64,000 bases of DNA from Rhizobiaceae bacterium (GTDB lineage: Bacteria; Pseudomonadota; Alphaproteobacteria; Rhizobiales; Rhizobiaceae). The translations under genes and the position numbers were made by a program. The notes below the pieces were generated by a model. That model did no database searches. It was given only the letters and a program-made list of their open reading frames with translations, and was not told the DNA's origin. Location: NCBI GenBank assembly GCA_023953845.1, contig JAMLJC010000001.1, positions 4,350,501 through 4,414,500 on the forward strand. Reading direction: 5' to 3'. Shown here piece after piece: positions 43,101 through 51,620 of the stretch. How positions within the stretch are numbered: position 1 is the first letter of the stretch; every line of letters begins with the position of its first letter.

Positions 43101-44777
43101 TCGGGCGACAAGACCCTGCTCGCCGCGCCCGACGCCGCCGGTGAGGCGCGTTTCGCCGCGCAGAAGGTTGTCGGCAGCCGTGATGTCTGTGGCAAGGTTG
43201 CTGCCGGTTCCGTCGATCATGAGATCGAAACCGCCGGAAAGCGGGGAAATCGTGCCCTTGGCCTCCAGCCTGACCCCACCCTTCAGGTCGCGGCCCGCAA
43301 GTCCGGAAAACGGCGAAATGTCCGCGGCGTCGACGTTTACGGTTCCATTGAAAATCGATTCGGCAATCTGCCCGGCCAGACCAAGGCTGAAGCCATTGGC
43401 CGCGATCCTCGCCACCGGAAGATCGACCGGCTGTCCGGCGCGCCAGCTCCCGTCGACATTGAGCGTGATGATTTCTCCCAAAGCCTGCGCAATTGCCGCG
43501 TCCGTCGCGACGACGCCGGATGCACCGCCCTTGGCGGAAAACGTCACGGTGCGGTTCGCCGGATCGTTGAGGTTGGTCGCGAGGCCGCCGAATTCGATGT
43601 CGACCACTTTCGAGCCGAAGGTGGTGGTCGACAGAGCGTCGATCCGTATACGCCCGTTCCAGGCGTCGGACGCATCCTCGCCGAACGAGAGATCGACAAC
43701 GGCCTTGCCCACCGTGGCATCCGCCCCGCCGATCGGCAGAAGAGTCCTTTCCTCGTTGGGATTGTCGATCACCGCGTTGAGACGGACGCGGCGCAGGAAA
43801 TTGTCTGGCGTCGTTTCGAGCGCGGCCTGCACCGCGAGCGCCGCGCTGTTGATCGTCAGCGAGTCGAGCGCCAGCCCGCCGGCCGAGCGCACCGTGCCGC
43901 TTGTCTGCAGGCGCGTGTCGGCGCCGAAGAACGAACGGAAGCGCGGCGCGATCAGCGTCGAGATCGGCCCGCCGACATCGGCGGTGAAGCGGATGCCGTC
44001 CGCGGCCTGCCGCAGGCTGGTCGTACCCTCGAGCACGCGCTCGGCGTTCGCATCCATGGTCAGCGCCAGATCGAGCGTCGATACCGGCCCGTTGCCTTGC
44101 AACGTCAGCGCGATCGGAGGCCGGCCCTCTATGCCGAGCAGATTGGCGATCACGCCATCCGCAGGTTCGCTGAGCGCGAGATTGAGCGCCAGAACCTGCG
44201 TGGCATTGGCGTAGTTCGCCGTGAAGTCGAACTTGCCGCCGGGGCCGTCGAGGCGTGTCACGTTCAGCGCCGTATCCAGAGCACCGTCAATAAGCGAGAG
44301 CCTGCCGGCCACGGAAATCTGCGCCGCAAGGCCGAAGACGTCTTCTCCGAAGGTGACAAGCGGCACCTGCAACTCATCCAGTTCCACCGACAGGGGCAGT
44401 TCGGGAACGGAGAATCCGGCGCCGGCTTCCGGCGACGGCAGCGACTCGTCTGGCAAGGGCTTGCGCAGGATGTCGATGCGATCGGCGGCGAGCCGGTCTA
44501 TGTCGAGCCGTCCACGCAGCAGGGCGAGACGAGTCCAGACGATCTGTGCGTTCGTGATCCGCAGCCAGACGCCCTCCCGGTCGGCAATGGTGATCTCGCC
44601 GATGGTGGCGTTCGAAGAAAGCACGCCCTGTATGTTGTTGATGCGGATCTGCCGGTTCGGCGTCGAAAGCTGCTCTTCGACATAATTGATGAAATAGGAG
44701 CGCTCCTCCTCCGGCGTCTCCTGCGCGAAAGCGGGCGCGGCGAAGAGAATGAGCAAGAGGACAAGGAGGAACCGCAT
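40179..44777 (-). CDS. tamB: Translocation and assembly module protein TamB
   Basis: AsmA-like periplasm-spanning protein of 1532 residues, partner of TamA in outer-membrane protein or lipid transport. The N-terminal hydrophobic stretch MRFLLVLLLILFAAPAFAQ is followed by long beta-rich repeats with recurring patterns such as GNGPVSTLDLAL and SLSGEAPLSL-like turns. The C-terminal DUF490/TamB domain (about residues 1180-1532) includes PSVVRLDINVSAPNQIFIRG, ARLIFKRSLGELSPLQIAQL and a terminal aromatic YEKDY. Its ATG overlaps the tamA stop by one base (TGATG). The N-terminus looks cleavable (AFA-QE), while TamB is usually anchored. Confidence 0.95.
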   Translation of the reverse strand: MRFLLVLLLILFAAPAFAQETPEEERSYFINYVEEQLSTPNRQIRINNIQGVLSSNATIGEITIADREGVWLRITNAQIVWTRLALLRGRLDIDRLAADRIDILRKPLPDESLPSPEAGAGFSVPELPLSVELDELQVPLVTFGEDVFGLAAQISVAGRLSLIDGALDTALNVTRLDGPGGKFDFTANYANATQVLALNLALSEPADGVIANLLGIEGRPPIALTLQGNGPVSTLDLALTMDANAERVLEGTTSLRQAADGIRFTADVGGPISTLIAPRFRSFFGADTRLQTSGTVRSAGGLALDSLTINSAALAVQAALETTPDNFLRRVRLNAVIDNPNEERTLLPIGGADATVGKAVVDLSFGEDASDAWNGRIRIDALSTTTFGSKVVDIEFGGLATNLNDPANRTVTFSAKGGASGVVATDAAIAQALGEIITLNVDGSWRAGQPVDLPVARIAANGFSLGLAGQIAESIFNGTVNVDAADISPFSGLAGRDLKGGVRLEAKGTISPLSGGFDLMIDGTGSNLATDITAADNLLRGETRLTGGVGRGEQGLVARQFRLANDQVALTADGTYATGAANFGFDLTLEDLSQLSDRVTGRLSAAGKAAGSDGLIGLTFGADITNGSVVGKNLTDTKMAFEGTLQDGNLNGQVTGNAFLDGIRAQLSSGVSVANGERRLTGLNFTAGGASIKGDLTQGSDGLLNGNLTLDAADISTLAALAIMEAKGAIDAEITLTPNDGVQNAGVKAEVRNLAVEQTAVGRADITASVADLFGVPMVDGTVAAANVKAAGIDVTRLDAKATRQGTTTDFNATAALANGADASVTGALTPVDGGFRLALSQMELTQGSLAARLAEPASLLVQGQNVRIDNLALDVGGGRLSAAGEIADTLNLNVDISALPLAVANAIRPDLQLGGTIDGKATVGGTRLRPAINFTLKGNDLAAAALRQAGLSTLNVDASGQSSTTRLDIRASVTSPEGLRTSISGAVPLDDGNLDLNVDLAAFPLAVMNAVARGQGLGGNLSGTAQVTGKLSDPAARFDIRGAGVRATVLDEAGLSPLEVSAAGSYGNNAVALSQVTVAGPQGLRVSGNGRVPFAGSGLDVSLNGEAPLSLANRFLADRGTQVSGTVSLSASVTGALQQPVIRGMFSTIGATVVDPEANIQLNDIAVMGAIDGEQVTLRSASAALSTGGRISAGGTVSTNAAAGFPADLRIVLDNARYVDGTMVIATVSGNLAMTGPLTRDPLLSGMINVDRAEIMVPENLAGGAAQIDVKHIKPPKAVQETLRRARANDGTPVPQGRPSVVRLDINVSAPNQIFIRGRGLDAEIGGSVRLTGPVTNIQPVGAFRLIRGRLSILGQRITFDEGEVTLVGDLDPFLNFVARSEGDDITVFITVRGRVSDLDISFSSQPALPEDEVLARLIFKRSLGELSPLQIAQLAAAAAELAGGSNTSLLGSLRSATGLDDLDVVTDSEGNAAVRAGRYIRDNIYLGVEAGAKGTTRGTINLDITDDFKAKGAVGSDGDSSVGVFYEKDY

Positions 44778-46792
44778 CAGAACGCCTGCCCTATGCCGAC
44801 ATAGAAGGCGAAGTCAGGGTCGCCGTCGCCGGGATTGAGCGGAACGGCCGCATCAAGACGGATAGGCCCGAGCCCCGTCAGATAACGCAGGCCGATACCG
44901 GCGCCGACCTTGATCTCCTCGGAGAATTTCGGCAGCGAATCCGCGCCGACATAGCCGGCATCGGCAAAGGCGACGACGCCGATCGAATCCGTCACCTTGC
45001 CGCGCAGTTCCGCCGACGCCTCGACCAGCGAGCGCCCGCCGACCAGACCAGCGGGCGTCTCGACGCCGATGTTGCGGTATTCGTATCCGCGCACCGAACC
45101 GCCGCCGCCGGCGAAAAACAGTTTGTCGGGCGCGATCTCCGCTATGCCGGGACCGAGGATCGAACCGAGCTTCAGCCGCCCGGCGGCGACGATGCGCGCA
45201 TCCTCGTCGAAGGCGTAGTAGGTCCGCCCCTCGGCGACCATGCGCAGCGCCGGATTGCCGTAGTTGAACTCGTAATAGGGCTCCATCTCGAAATCGAGGT
45301 AGAAACCGCGCGTCGCGTTAGCCTTGTTGTCACGACCGTCATAGGTGACGCCGCCGATGAAGCCGGCAGTCTGGAATTCCCGCTTGCCGAACACGTCGTC
45401 GTCGAACTTGGCATAGCCGCCCGTGGCGAAGATCCGCCCCGAAAGCTCGTCGGTGAAGATGTGCGTGAAGCCGGTCGTCGCGATCACGGCATTGCGCGTA
45501 TAGGCGTCCAGCACCTCGCGCTCGCCGACCAGCGAGGCAATGAAATCCGTGTCCGGCGTATAGACTCCCGGCTTGGTGAAAGCGGCAGCGACGCGATAGG
45601 TGAACTCGTCCACCTCGAACGTGTCTCCTATGCCGGCGACTTTCGCGTCGAAGCGCAGCCGCTCCGCCTTTCCGAACAGGTTGCGGTGCATCCAGTAGGC
45701 TTCGAGCCCGAGGCCATCGAGGGTGGAATAGCTCGCGCCGAAGCCGAAGCGGCGCGGAAGGCGCTCCTGCACGATGACCGCGACCGGCAGACTGCCGTCG
45801 GCGCCGATTTCCTCCGCCTCCTCGATGCGCGCGGCGCGGAAGACATCCAGACGGGCGAGCCGGTCGTTCGCCTTCTTGATCTCATCGGGATCATACTCCT
45901 CACCGATCGGCAAGCCGGTCATGTAAGCGACGAAGTCCGGGTCCATGCGCTCGGTGCCTTGCACGGTCACCGGCCCGAAAGTCGCATGGCCGCCGGGCTC
46001 GACGACCAGCGTCGCGTCGACCACGTCCTGATCGTGCGCGGCCTCGACACGGCGCTCGGCCACTTCGGCCTTCGGATAGCCCTGCTGGCGCCAGGCTTCG
46101 ACCGAAAGCTTGCCGGCCTGCACGATGACGCCGGATCGTGCGATCTCGCCTGCCATGAAGCCCGCCTTTTCAGGTGACATGACCTGATCCTTGCGGTCAT
46201 CTGTCGGCGGAGCGCGGTTGACGATGTCGGCCTGACGGAAATGGAAAAGCGGCCCCGGATCGACAGAAACCCGGATCGTCGCCGGGTTGGAAACCTGCGC
46301 ATCGGGCGGCAGGTCGGCCGCCTCGCGGCCGTCGATCGTGATGCTGATGGAGCCGCCGTATCGCGCTTCGGCATAGAGCGATGCCAGCAGCCGCCGGTAG
46401 TCGCCCCGCGCCTTCGCCAAAAGACCGGCGGCACCGGACGCCGCTTTCTCGCGGTCCTGCCAGAGGGTCGATGCGCCTTTCAGAACAGCGTCGAGATCGG
46501 CTTCGTCGGCTGTGGGAGACGTCGAGAACTCGATGGAATAGCGGTAGGGCTCGCCGATCGTATCGTCAGCTTCGTCTTCCTTGCCACCAAATATCTTGAT
46601 GCCGAACAGTTCGAAGGAGTGCGCAGGCAACGTCGACCCGGCCAGAACGACGCCAAGCGCGACCATACATCCCCATACTGGCCAGCGCCTGGACGGCGGT
46701 ACTCTCACTGCTTCTCCCCGACGCGACCGCCCCAAGCCCTCCCTTGTTGCGTTATAGCGTCCCGAACGAAATACTCTACCCGAAAACGACAC
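44777..46792 (-). CDS. tamA: Autotransporter assembly factor TamA (Omp85 family)
   Basis: Outer-membrane beta-barrel of 671 residues. Arginine-rich N-terminus and hydrophobic VWGCMVALGVVLAGSTLPAH give a signal peptide (cleavage near AHS-FELF). Three POTRA domains span about residues 85-370, then a 16-strand Omp85 barrel. The conserved GGGGSVRGYEYR near residue 562 corresponds to the lid-lock/RGY region, and the protein ends with aromatic F (GIGQAF). Upstream of and coupled to tamB. Divergent from terC. Confidence 0.95.
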   Translation of the reverse strand: MSFSGRVFRSGRYNATREGLGRSRRGEAVRVPPSRRWPVWGCMVALGVVLAGSTLPAHSFELFGIKIFGGKEDEADDTIGEPYRYSIEFSTSPTADEADLDAVLKGASTLWQDREKAASGAAGLLAKARGDYRRLLASLYAEARYGGSISITIDGREAADLPPDAQVSNPATIRVSVDPGPLFHFRQADIVNRAPPTDDRKDQVMSPEKAGFMAGEIARSGVIVQAGKLSVEAWRQQGYPKAEVAERRVEAAHDQDVVDATLVVEPGGHATFGPVTVQGTERMDPDFVAYMTGLPIGEEYDPDEIKKANDRLARLDVFRAARIEEAEEIGADGSLPVAVIVQERLPRRFGFGASYSTLDGLGLEAYWMHRNLFGKAERLRFDAKVAGIGDTFEVDEFTYRVAAAFTKPGVYTPDTDFIASLVGEREVLDAYTRNAVIATTGFTHIFTDELSGRIFATGGYAKFDDDVFGKREFQTAGFIGGVTYDGRDNKANATRGFYLDFEMEPYYEFNYGNPALRMVAEGRTYYAFDEDARIVAAGRLKLGSILGPGIAEIAPDKLFFAGGGGSVRGYEYRNIGVETPAGLVGGRSLVEASAELRGKVTDSIGVVAFADAGYVGADSLPKFSEEIKVGAGIGLRYLTGLGPIRLDAAVPLNPGDGDPDFAFYVGIGQAF

Positions 46793-47094
46793 TTGCCTTC
46801 CGGCTTTCCGTCGTTTCCGCCTGAAGGTATCGACCTTATCTTACCGTATTCTTCCCGAGAGACGGGCTTTGTCGGAAAATCCAGGGATGGAGCGGGAACC
46901 TTTCCCGCCTGGCTTCGTTTTCATCGCCGACGGGCATCTCCCCGCCCCCAACCCCATGCCCGTCATTTCAAGCCGGCTGCAACGCCGGCTTTTTCTTGTC
47001 ATTAAGGCGGGTCGGTGTCCGTTAGAGGCCCACCTTGACGGCACCGAGACACCTCTTTACGGCATGCCTTCATACATCTTCGAGGATGCACTCC
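46793..47094. other. 302-bp divergent intergenic region between tamA and terC
   Basis: No gene seen. It holds the promoters of both flanking genes, a plus-strand terminator-like hairpin (46971-46996) and GC-rich potential stems (AGCGGGAACCTTTCCCGCCT near 46892). The leader of terC may therefore be regulated; see the terminator entry. Confidence 0.6.
46971..46996 (+). terminator. Intrinsic terminator in the terC leader
   Basis: Stem AGCCGGC/GCCGGCT (7 bp, loop TGCAAC) followed by TTTTCTTG. It points toward terC, whose start is about 100 bp downstream, and no plus-strand gene lies upstream. It therefore either ends a short RNA or works as an attenuator. Confidence 0.65.
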
Positions 47095-47787
47095 ATGGAA
47101 ATCTTCACCGCCGCCGGCTTTGAGGCTCTGCTCAAGGTCATCGCCATCGATCTGGTGCTGGCCGGCGACAACGCCATCGTAATCGGACTCGCCGCAGCCG
47201 GCCTGCCTGCCGATCAGCGAAAGCGCGCCATCCTCGTTGGCATCATCGCGGCGACGGTGCTCAGGATCGGCTTCGCGCTGATCACGACGTGGCTGCTGCA
47301 GATCGGCCCATTGCTCCTGATCGCCGGCGGTCTGCTGCTTCTCTGGGTGTGCTGGAAGATGTGGCGCGAACTGCGCGGCGGGCATCAGGAAGAGGAAGAG
47401 GCCGCGGAGGCCCTCAGCGACACCGATCTCAACGCCAGCGGCGCGATTGCGGACAGGGCTCCGCGCAAAACCTTCGCCCAGGCGGCGTGGCAGATCGTGA
47501 TCGCCGACGTCTCGATGTCGCTCGACAACGTGCTGGCGGTGGCGGGCGCCGCCATGGAGCATCCGACGGTGCTCATATTCGGTCTCGCGCTGTCGATCGC
47601 CCTGATGGGGTTTGCCGCGTCCTACATCGCAAGGCTGCTGCACCGGTACCGTTGGATCGCCTATGTCGGCCTGCTCATCATCCTTTACGTCGCCGTCGAG
47701 ATGCTGCTGGGAGGCGCGGTCAAGCAATGGCCGGACCAGCTCGGCTTCCTGAGCGGCTGGTTCGGCGGAGGGGTCGGCGGCCACTGA
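47095..47787 (+). CDS. TerC/YjbE-family membrane protein
   Basis: Integral membrane protein of 230 residues, TerC family, linked to manganese or other metal-ion export. ATG 47095 with GAGG 9 nt upstream; an earlier ATG at 47086 has no room for a binding site. The two family signatures are present: LVLAGDNAIVIGLA (near residue 18) and DVSMSLDNVLAVAGA (near 137), each with conserved acidic residues in the membrane. An acidic cytoplasmic loop (HQEEEEAAEALSDTD) lies between. A leader terminator suggests regulated expression. Confidence 0.9.
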   Translation: MEIFTAAGFEALLKVIAIDLVLAGDNAIVIGLAAAGLPADQRKRAILVGIIAATVLRIGFALITTWLLQIGPLLLIAGGLLLLWVCWKMWRELRGGHQEEEEAAEALSDTDLNASGAIADRAPRKTFAQAAWQIVIADVSMSLDNVLAVAGAAMEHPTVLIFGLALSIALMGFAASYIARLLHRYRWIAYVGLLIILYVAVEMLLGGAVKQWPDQLGFLSGWFGGGVGGH

Positions 47788-47891
47788 CGGACCGCGCGGG
47801 GCGTCCGCCGCGAAATGCGCCGCTTGCGCTGACTGAGATTACATTCGGGGCGCGCCTGTGATAGGTGGCCGCCTTCTTCAAGAAGAGCTGA

Positions 47892-49214
47892 ATGGAAATG
47901 GCCGCTCCACGCATAAGCTTTGTGAGCCTCGGTTGCCCGAAGGCGCTGGTGGATTCCGAGCGCATCATCACCCGTCTCCGCGCCGAAGGATACGAGATCA
48001 GCCGCAAGCATGACGGCGCCGATCTGGTGGTGGTCAATACCTGCGGCTTCCTCGACTCCGCCCGCGACGAGTCCCTCAACGCCATCGGCTCGGCGCTCTC
48101 GGAAAACGGCCGAGTGATCGTCACCGGCTGCCTCGGCGCAGAGCCGGAGGTCATCCGCGAGAAGCATCCGAACGTTCTCGCCATCACCGGTCCTCAGGCC
48201 TATGAGAGCGTGATGGCGGCGGTTCACGAGGCCGCGCCGCCCGCGCACGATCCGTTCGCCGATCTCCTGCCGCCACAGGGGGTGAAGCTGACGCCGCGCC
48301 ACTACGCCTATCTGAAAATTTCCGAGGGCTGCAACAACCGCTGCACCTTCTGCATCATCCCCGCGCTGCGTGGCGACCTCGTATCGCGGCCCGCCGCCGA
48401 TGTGCTGCGTGAGGCCGAAAAGCTGGTCTCCGCCGGCGTCAAGGAAATCCTCGTCATCTCCCAGGACACAAGCGCATACGGCATCGACCTCAAATACCAG
48501 ACGAGCGTCTGGCAGGATCGCGAGGTGCGCACAAAGTTCCTCGACCTGTCGCGCGAACTCGGTGAGATGGGGGTATGGGTGCGCATGCATTACGTCTACC
48601 CCTATCCGCATGTCGACGAGGTCATCCCGCTGATGGCGGAAGGCAAGATCCTCCCCTATCTCGACATTCCGTTCCAGCATGCCGCGCCGCAGGTGCTCAA
48701 GAACATGCGGCGGCCGGCACATGCCGAGAAAGCCGCCGACCGCGTCCGGCGCTGGCGCGAAATCTGCCCGGACCTCGCTGTCCGCTCGACCTTCATCGTC
48801 GGCTTTCCGGGCGAGACGGACGAGGATTTCGAAACGCTGCTCGACTGGCTGGAAGAGGTGAAGATCGACCGGGCCGGCTGCTTCAAATACGAGCCGGTGA
48901 AAGGCGCGCGGTCCGAGGATCTCGGCCTTCCCGAAGTGCCGCAGGCCGTAAAGGAGCAGCGCTGGCACCGCTTCATGCAGCGCCAGCAGAAGGTTTCCGC
49001 CCAGCAGCTGAGAAAGAAGGTCGGCAAGCGGCTTTCCGTCATCATCGACGAGGCGAACGGCATGGCCGCGAAGGGCCGCACCAGATACGACGCGCCCGAG
49101 ATCGACGGTGCGGTGCATTTCACTGCCCGCCGCCCGCTGCGCGTAGGCGACATCGTGACGGTCAAGGTCGACCGCGCGGACGCCTACGACCTTTATGGCG
49201 AGGCGGTCTCCTGA
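47892..49214 (+). CDS. rimO: Ribosomal protein S12 methylthiotransferase RimO
   Basis: Radical-SAM enzyme of 440 residues that methylthiolates Asp of ribosomal protein S12. N-terminal UPF0004 domain carries three cysteines (SLGCPK near 14, NTCGFL near 50, TGCLG near 84). The radical-SAM motif CNNRCTFCIIP (near residue 147, C-x3-C-x2-C) and a C-terminal TRAM domain (about 375-440) follow. RimO rather than MiaB is indicated by SLGCPKALVDSE and the overall length. Confidence 0.95.
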   Translation: MEMAAPRISFVSLGCPKALVDSERIITRLRAEGYEISRKHDGADLVVVNTCGFLDSARDESLNAIGSALSENGRVIVTGCLGAEPEVIREKHPNVLAITGPQAYESVMAAVHEAAPPAHDPFADLLPPQGVKLTPRHYAYLKISEGCNNRCTFCIIPALRGDLVSRPAADVLREAEKLVSAGVKEILVISQDTSAYGIDLKYQTSVWQDREVRTKFLDLSRELGEMGVWVRMHYVYPYPHVDEVIPLMAEGKILPYLDIPFQHAAPQVLKNMRRPAHAEKAADRVRRWREICPDLAVRSTFIVGFPGETDEDFETLLDWLEEVKIDRAGCFKYEPVKGARSEDLGLPEVPQAVKEQRWHRFMQRQQKVSAQQLRKKVGKRLSVIIDEANGMAAKGRTRYDAPEIDGAVHFTARRPLRVGDIVTVKVDRADAYDLYGEAVS

Positions 49215-49285
49215 GGCGCAGACGCGCTTAACGTTTCCATCGCGACTTTGCGGTAAGGATCGGGCCTTCTTTTCCGGGGTGTCCA

Positions 49286-50392
49286 TTGACCGCGCCGCAG
49301 AACCCGTTCGACCGCATCGCGACGCTCGACCTGCTGAGACTTGTCGCGGCCCTTGCCGTGGTCGGTTTCCACTATTTCTTCAGGGGTGCGGCGGCCGACG
49401 GCTATCTGAATGTGGCCTATCCTTCGGTCGCCTCCGTGGCGATCTACGGCTATCTCGGCGTCAACCTCTTCTTCCTGATAAGCGGCTTCGTCATCGCATG
49501 GTCGGCAGAGGGGCGCAGCTGGCAGGCTTTTGCCGTCGCGCGCTTCGCCCGCCTTTATCCCGGCTTCGTCACCTGCATGGCGATAAGCTGGATCGTGCTC
49601 GCAGCCGCCCAGCATCCGGCCTTCCCTGTGACGATGAAGCAGTTCGTCGCGAATCTCATCATTTTCTCGCCCGCGCTCGACGAGCCGTTCGTAGACGGCG
49701 TCTACTGGTCGATCGTGCTCGAGCTCATCTTCTACGGGTGGGTGACGCTGGCGATCATGGCGGGCGTGTTCTCCCGCCTCAAGCTGCAGCTTGTCGCCGG
49801 CTGGCTTGCGATGTGCGCGCTCAACGAATTCTACCTCGGCAGTGAGGCGTTGCGTCTTCTCTTCGTCACCGAATACGGCGCGCTTTTCGCAGCCGGTATC
49901 CTCGTGCAGCACATCCTTGCGAACGGGCGGTCCACCGAAACGCTGATGCTCTTTGCGGCGGCGTTTCTCTTGTCCTGCAACACCATGACCGTGGGCAGGG
50001 ACTGGATGCAGGATCACTACGGCATTTCGATTCCGCTGGCGCAACTCGTGCTCGCCAATGCCGCGATCCACGCCATGCTTGTCGGCGCCGTCATTTCTCG
50101 CGAGCGTTTGGCAGCGACACCTCTGATCCTGATGGCTGGCGGCATCACCTATCCGCTCTACCTGCTTCACCAGCATGTCGGCTACGTCGCGATCAACGCG
50201 CTTGCACCGCGCCTCGGGGCGTGGGGCGCGGCACTCGCCACCATCCTCCTGATGCTGCTTGCTTCATGGGCCGTATGGCGGTTCGTCGAGCGGCCAGCGC
50301 GACGCCGCATCGTTGCCGTGCTTGGGCCTGCGATGGATCGTCTTGCCGCGCGGCTCCGCCGCCCGCCGGCAGCCGCCGAACCGCGAGCGTGA
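49286..50392 (+). CDS. Acyltransferase 3 family membrane protein (OafA-like)
   Basis: Protein of 368 residues with about ten membrane segments. The start (TTG at 49286) is followed by DRIATLDLLRLVAALAVVGFHYFF, the usual N-terminal helix of acyltransferase 3 proteins with its conserved His. FARLYPGFV and YGYLGVNLFFLISGFVI are further hallmarks. It moves acyl groups such as acetyl onto extracytoplasmic polysaccharide or LPS; target unknown. Ends close to a strong terminator shared with the convergent ABC operon. Confidence 0.88.
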   Translation: MTAPQNPFDRIATLDLLRLVAALAVVGFHYFFRGAAADGYLNVAYPSVASVAIYGYLGVNLFFLISGFVIAWSAEGRSWQAFAVARFARLYPGFVTCMAISWIVLAAAQHPAFPVTMKQFVANLIIFSPALDEPFVDGVYWSIVLELIFYGWVTLAIMAGVFSRLKLQLVAGWLAMCALNEFYLGSEALRLLFVTEYGALFAAGILVQHILANGRSTETLMLFAAAFLLSCNTMTVGRDWMQDHYGISIPLAQLVLANAAIHAMLVGAVISRERLAATPLILMAGGITYPLYLLHQHVGYVAINALAPRLGAWGAALATILLMLLASWAVWRFVERPARRRIVAVLGPAMDRLAARLRRPPAAAEPRA

Positions 50393-50397
50393 CGAAA

Positions 50398-50425
50398 AGG
50401 CGGGCGAGGTTCCCCTCGCCCGCCT
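50398..50425 (-). terminator. Terminator of the sugar-type ABC operon
   Basis: Perfect 12-bp stem AGGCGGGCGAGG/CCTCGCCCGCCT with a TTCC loop; read leftward it is followed by TTTTCG. Sits between convergent stops, so it may serve both directions. Confidence 0.85.
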
Positions 50426-50445
50426 CACATTCTGAAACCCGCGTT

Positions 50446-51450
50446 CTACTTCGCGATGCAGGTATCGGCCGTTTCCGGCGTGCAGACGTCAAGACCGGTA
50501 TAGGTCGGATCGGCCGGAGCCGGCTTGCCGTCCTTCATGTCCCTCAGGAAGAACATGGTCTTGTAGCCCATTTCGAACGGACGCTGGCCGACCTGGCCGA
50601 GCGAAAGGCCTTCCTTCATCTGGTCCATCTGCACCGGCAGCGTGTCGGCGACGACGAGCGCCAGTTCCTTCTTGGCGATCTTGTCCTTGTAGGGCTCGAC
50701 CGCGGCGCGGTTGGCGTCCGGCACGAACTGCGGGAAGCCGCCCGTGGGCGTGAAGGCATCGAGGTTCGGCATCTTGGCCATGAAGTCCTGGAACTGCTGG
50801 ACCGCGACCGGGAAGTCGTCGTTCGTGTAGAGCGGGCAGCCTTCGGCTTCCGTCCAGCCGTTCTCGCCGGCCAGGCGGTCGCCCGGCGACGTGGTGCCGG
50901 TCTTCCCGGCAAGCGTGTCGCGGATGCCCTGCATGCGCTCATTGTGGTTGGCCGCGGCCGCTCCGCCCGACTGGATGCAGATGCTGCCGCCGCTCGGCTT
51001 GATCTGCTGCACGATCTTGGCGATGTTCACGCCGATCTCGTAGTTATGCGTGCCGACATAGGCGACGCGCAGATCCTTGTTTTCCGGCAGCAGATCCGAA
51101 TCCCAGGTGAGGACCGGAATGCCGGCATCCTTGGCTGCCTGGAGCGCAACGGCCATCGCCGCGGCATTCGAAGGCGAAACGGCGATGCCGTCGACCTTCT
51201 TGGCCACGAGATCCTGCACGATCTGCACCTGCTCCTCGCCGCCGCCATGCTCGCCGGGGCCGATATACATGCACTCGAACGCGCCGTTGGCTTCGGCTTC
51301 GGCCTTCTTGCAGCCGTCGCGCGCCTGATCGAAGAACGGATTGTTCATGTTCTTCGGCACGAGCGCGAAGACATATTTCTGCTGCGCGTAAGCCTGTCCC
51401 GCCATCAGCGCGGAAAGCGCCACGGCGGCCGTCAAAACATACTTTTTCAC
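50446..51450 (-). CDS. Periplasmic sugar-binding protein of a CUT2-type ABC importer
   Basis: Protein of 334 residues with a signal peptide (KKYVLTAAVALSALMAGQAYA). GTG 51450 is chosen because GGAGGAA lies 5 nt upstream; an earlier in-frame GTG at 51462 is less likely. The mature part starts QKYVFALVPKNMNNPFFDQA and carries VDGIAVSPSNAAAM and PVLTWDSDL, typical of the LacI/RbsB periplasmic-binding family. The ligand is probably a monosaccharide or sugar alcohol; not identifiable. Last gene of a leftward ATPase-permease-binding-protein unit. Confidence 0.88.
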   Translation of the reverse strand: MKKYVLTAAVALSALMAGQAYAQQKYVFALVPKNMNNPFFDQARDGCKKAEAEANGAFECMYIGPGEHGGGEEQVQIVQDLVAKKVDGIAVSPSNAAAMAVALQAAKDAGIPVLTWDSDLLPENKDLRVAYVGTHNYEIGVNIAKIVQQIKPSGGSICIQSGGAAAANHNERMQGIRDTLAGKTGTTSPGDRLAGENGWTEAEGCPLYTNDDFPVAVQQFQDFMAKMPNLDAFTPTGGFPQFVPDANRAAVEPYKDKIAKKELALVVADTLPVQMDQMKEGLSLGQVGQRPFEMGYKTMFFLRDMKDGKPAPADPTYTGLDVCTPETADTCIAK

Positions 51451-51620
51451 TGCTTCCTCCACTGGTTCTTCTTACTGACCACCAAAGCCCGGCAGCCTCC
51501 TTCCTGCCACCGGATTCCCAGGACATTTCCGTGCCTCTTCGAGCAACGGAAATGTCCTATCTCTCTGTATTTTCAGTCAATCCCGGACACACGGCCGATA
51601 TGTGCCTTGCCGGAACCGTT

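Noticed and set aside
41529..44804. A very long plus-strand open frame (1091 codons) opposite tamB
   Set aside because: Antisense frame in GC-rich coding DNA; the product is Arg/Ala/Gly/Asp-rich with no recognisable domain, while the minus strand encodes clear TamB coupled to TamA.
46793..47094. yybP-ykoY manganese riboswitch before terC
   Set aside because: A terminator-like stem is present but the conserved core sequences of that riboswitch are not visible, so the class is not claimed.
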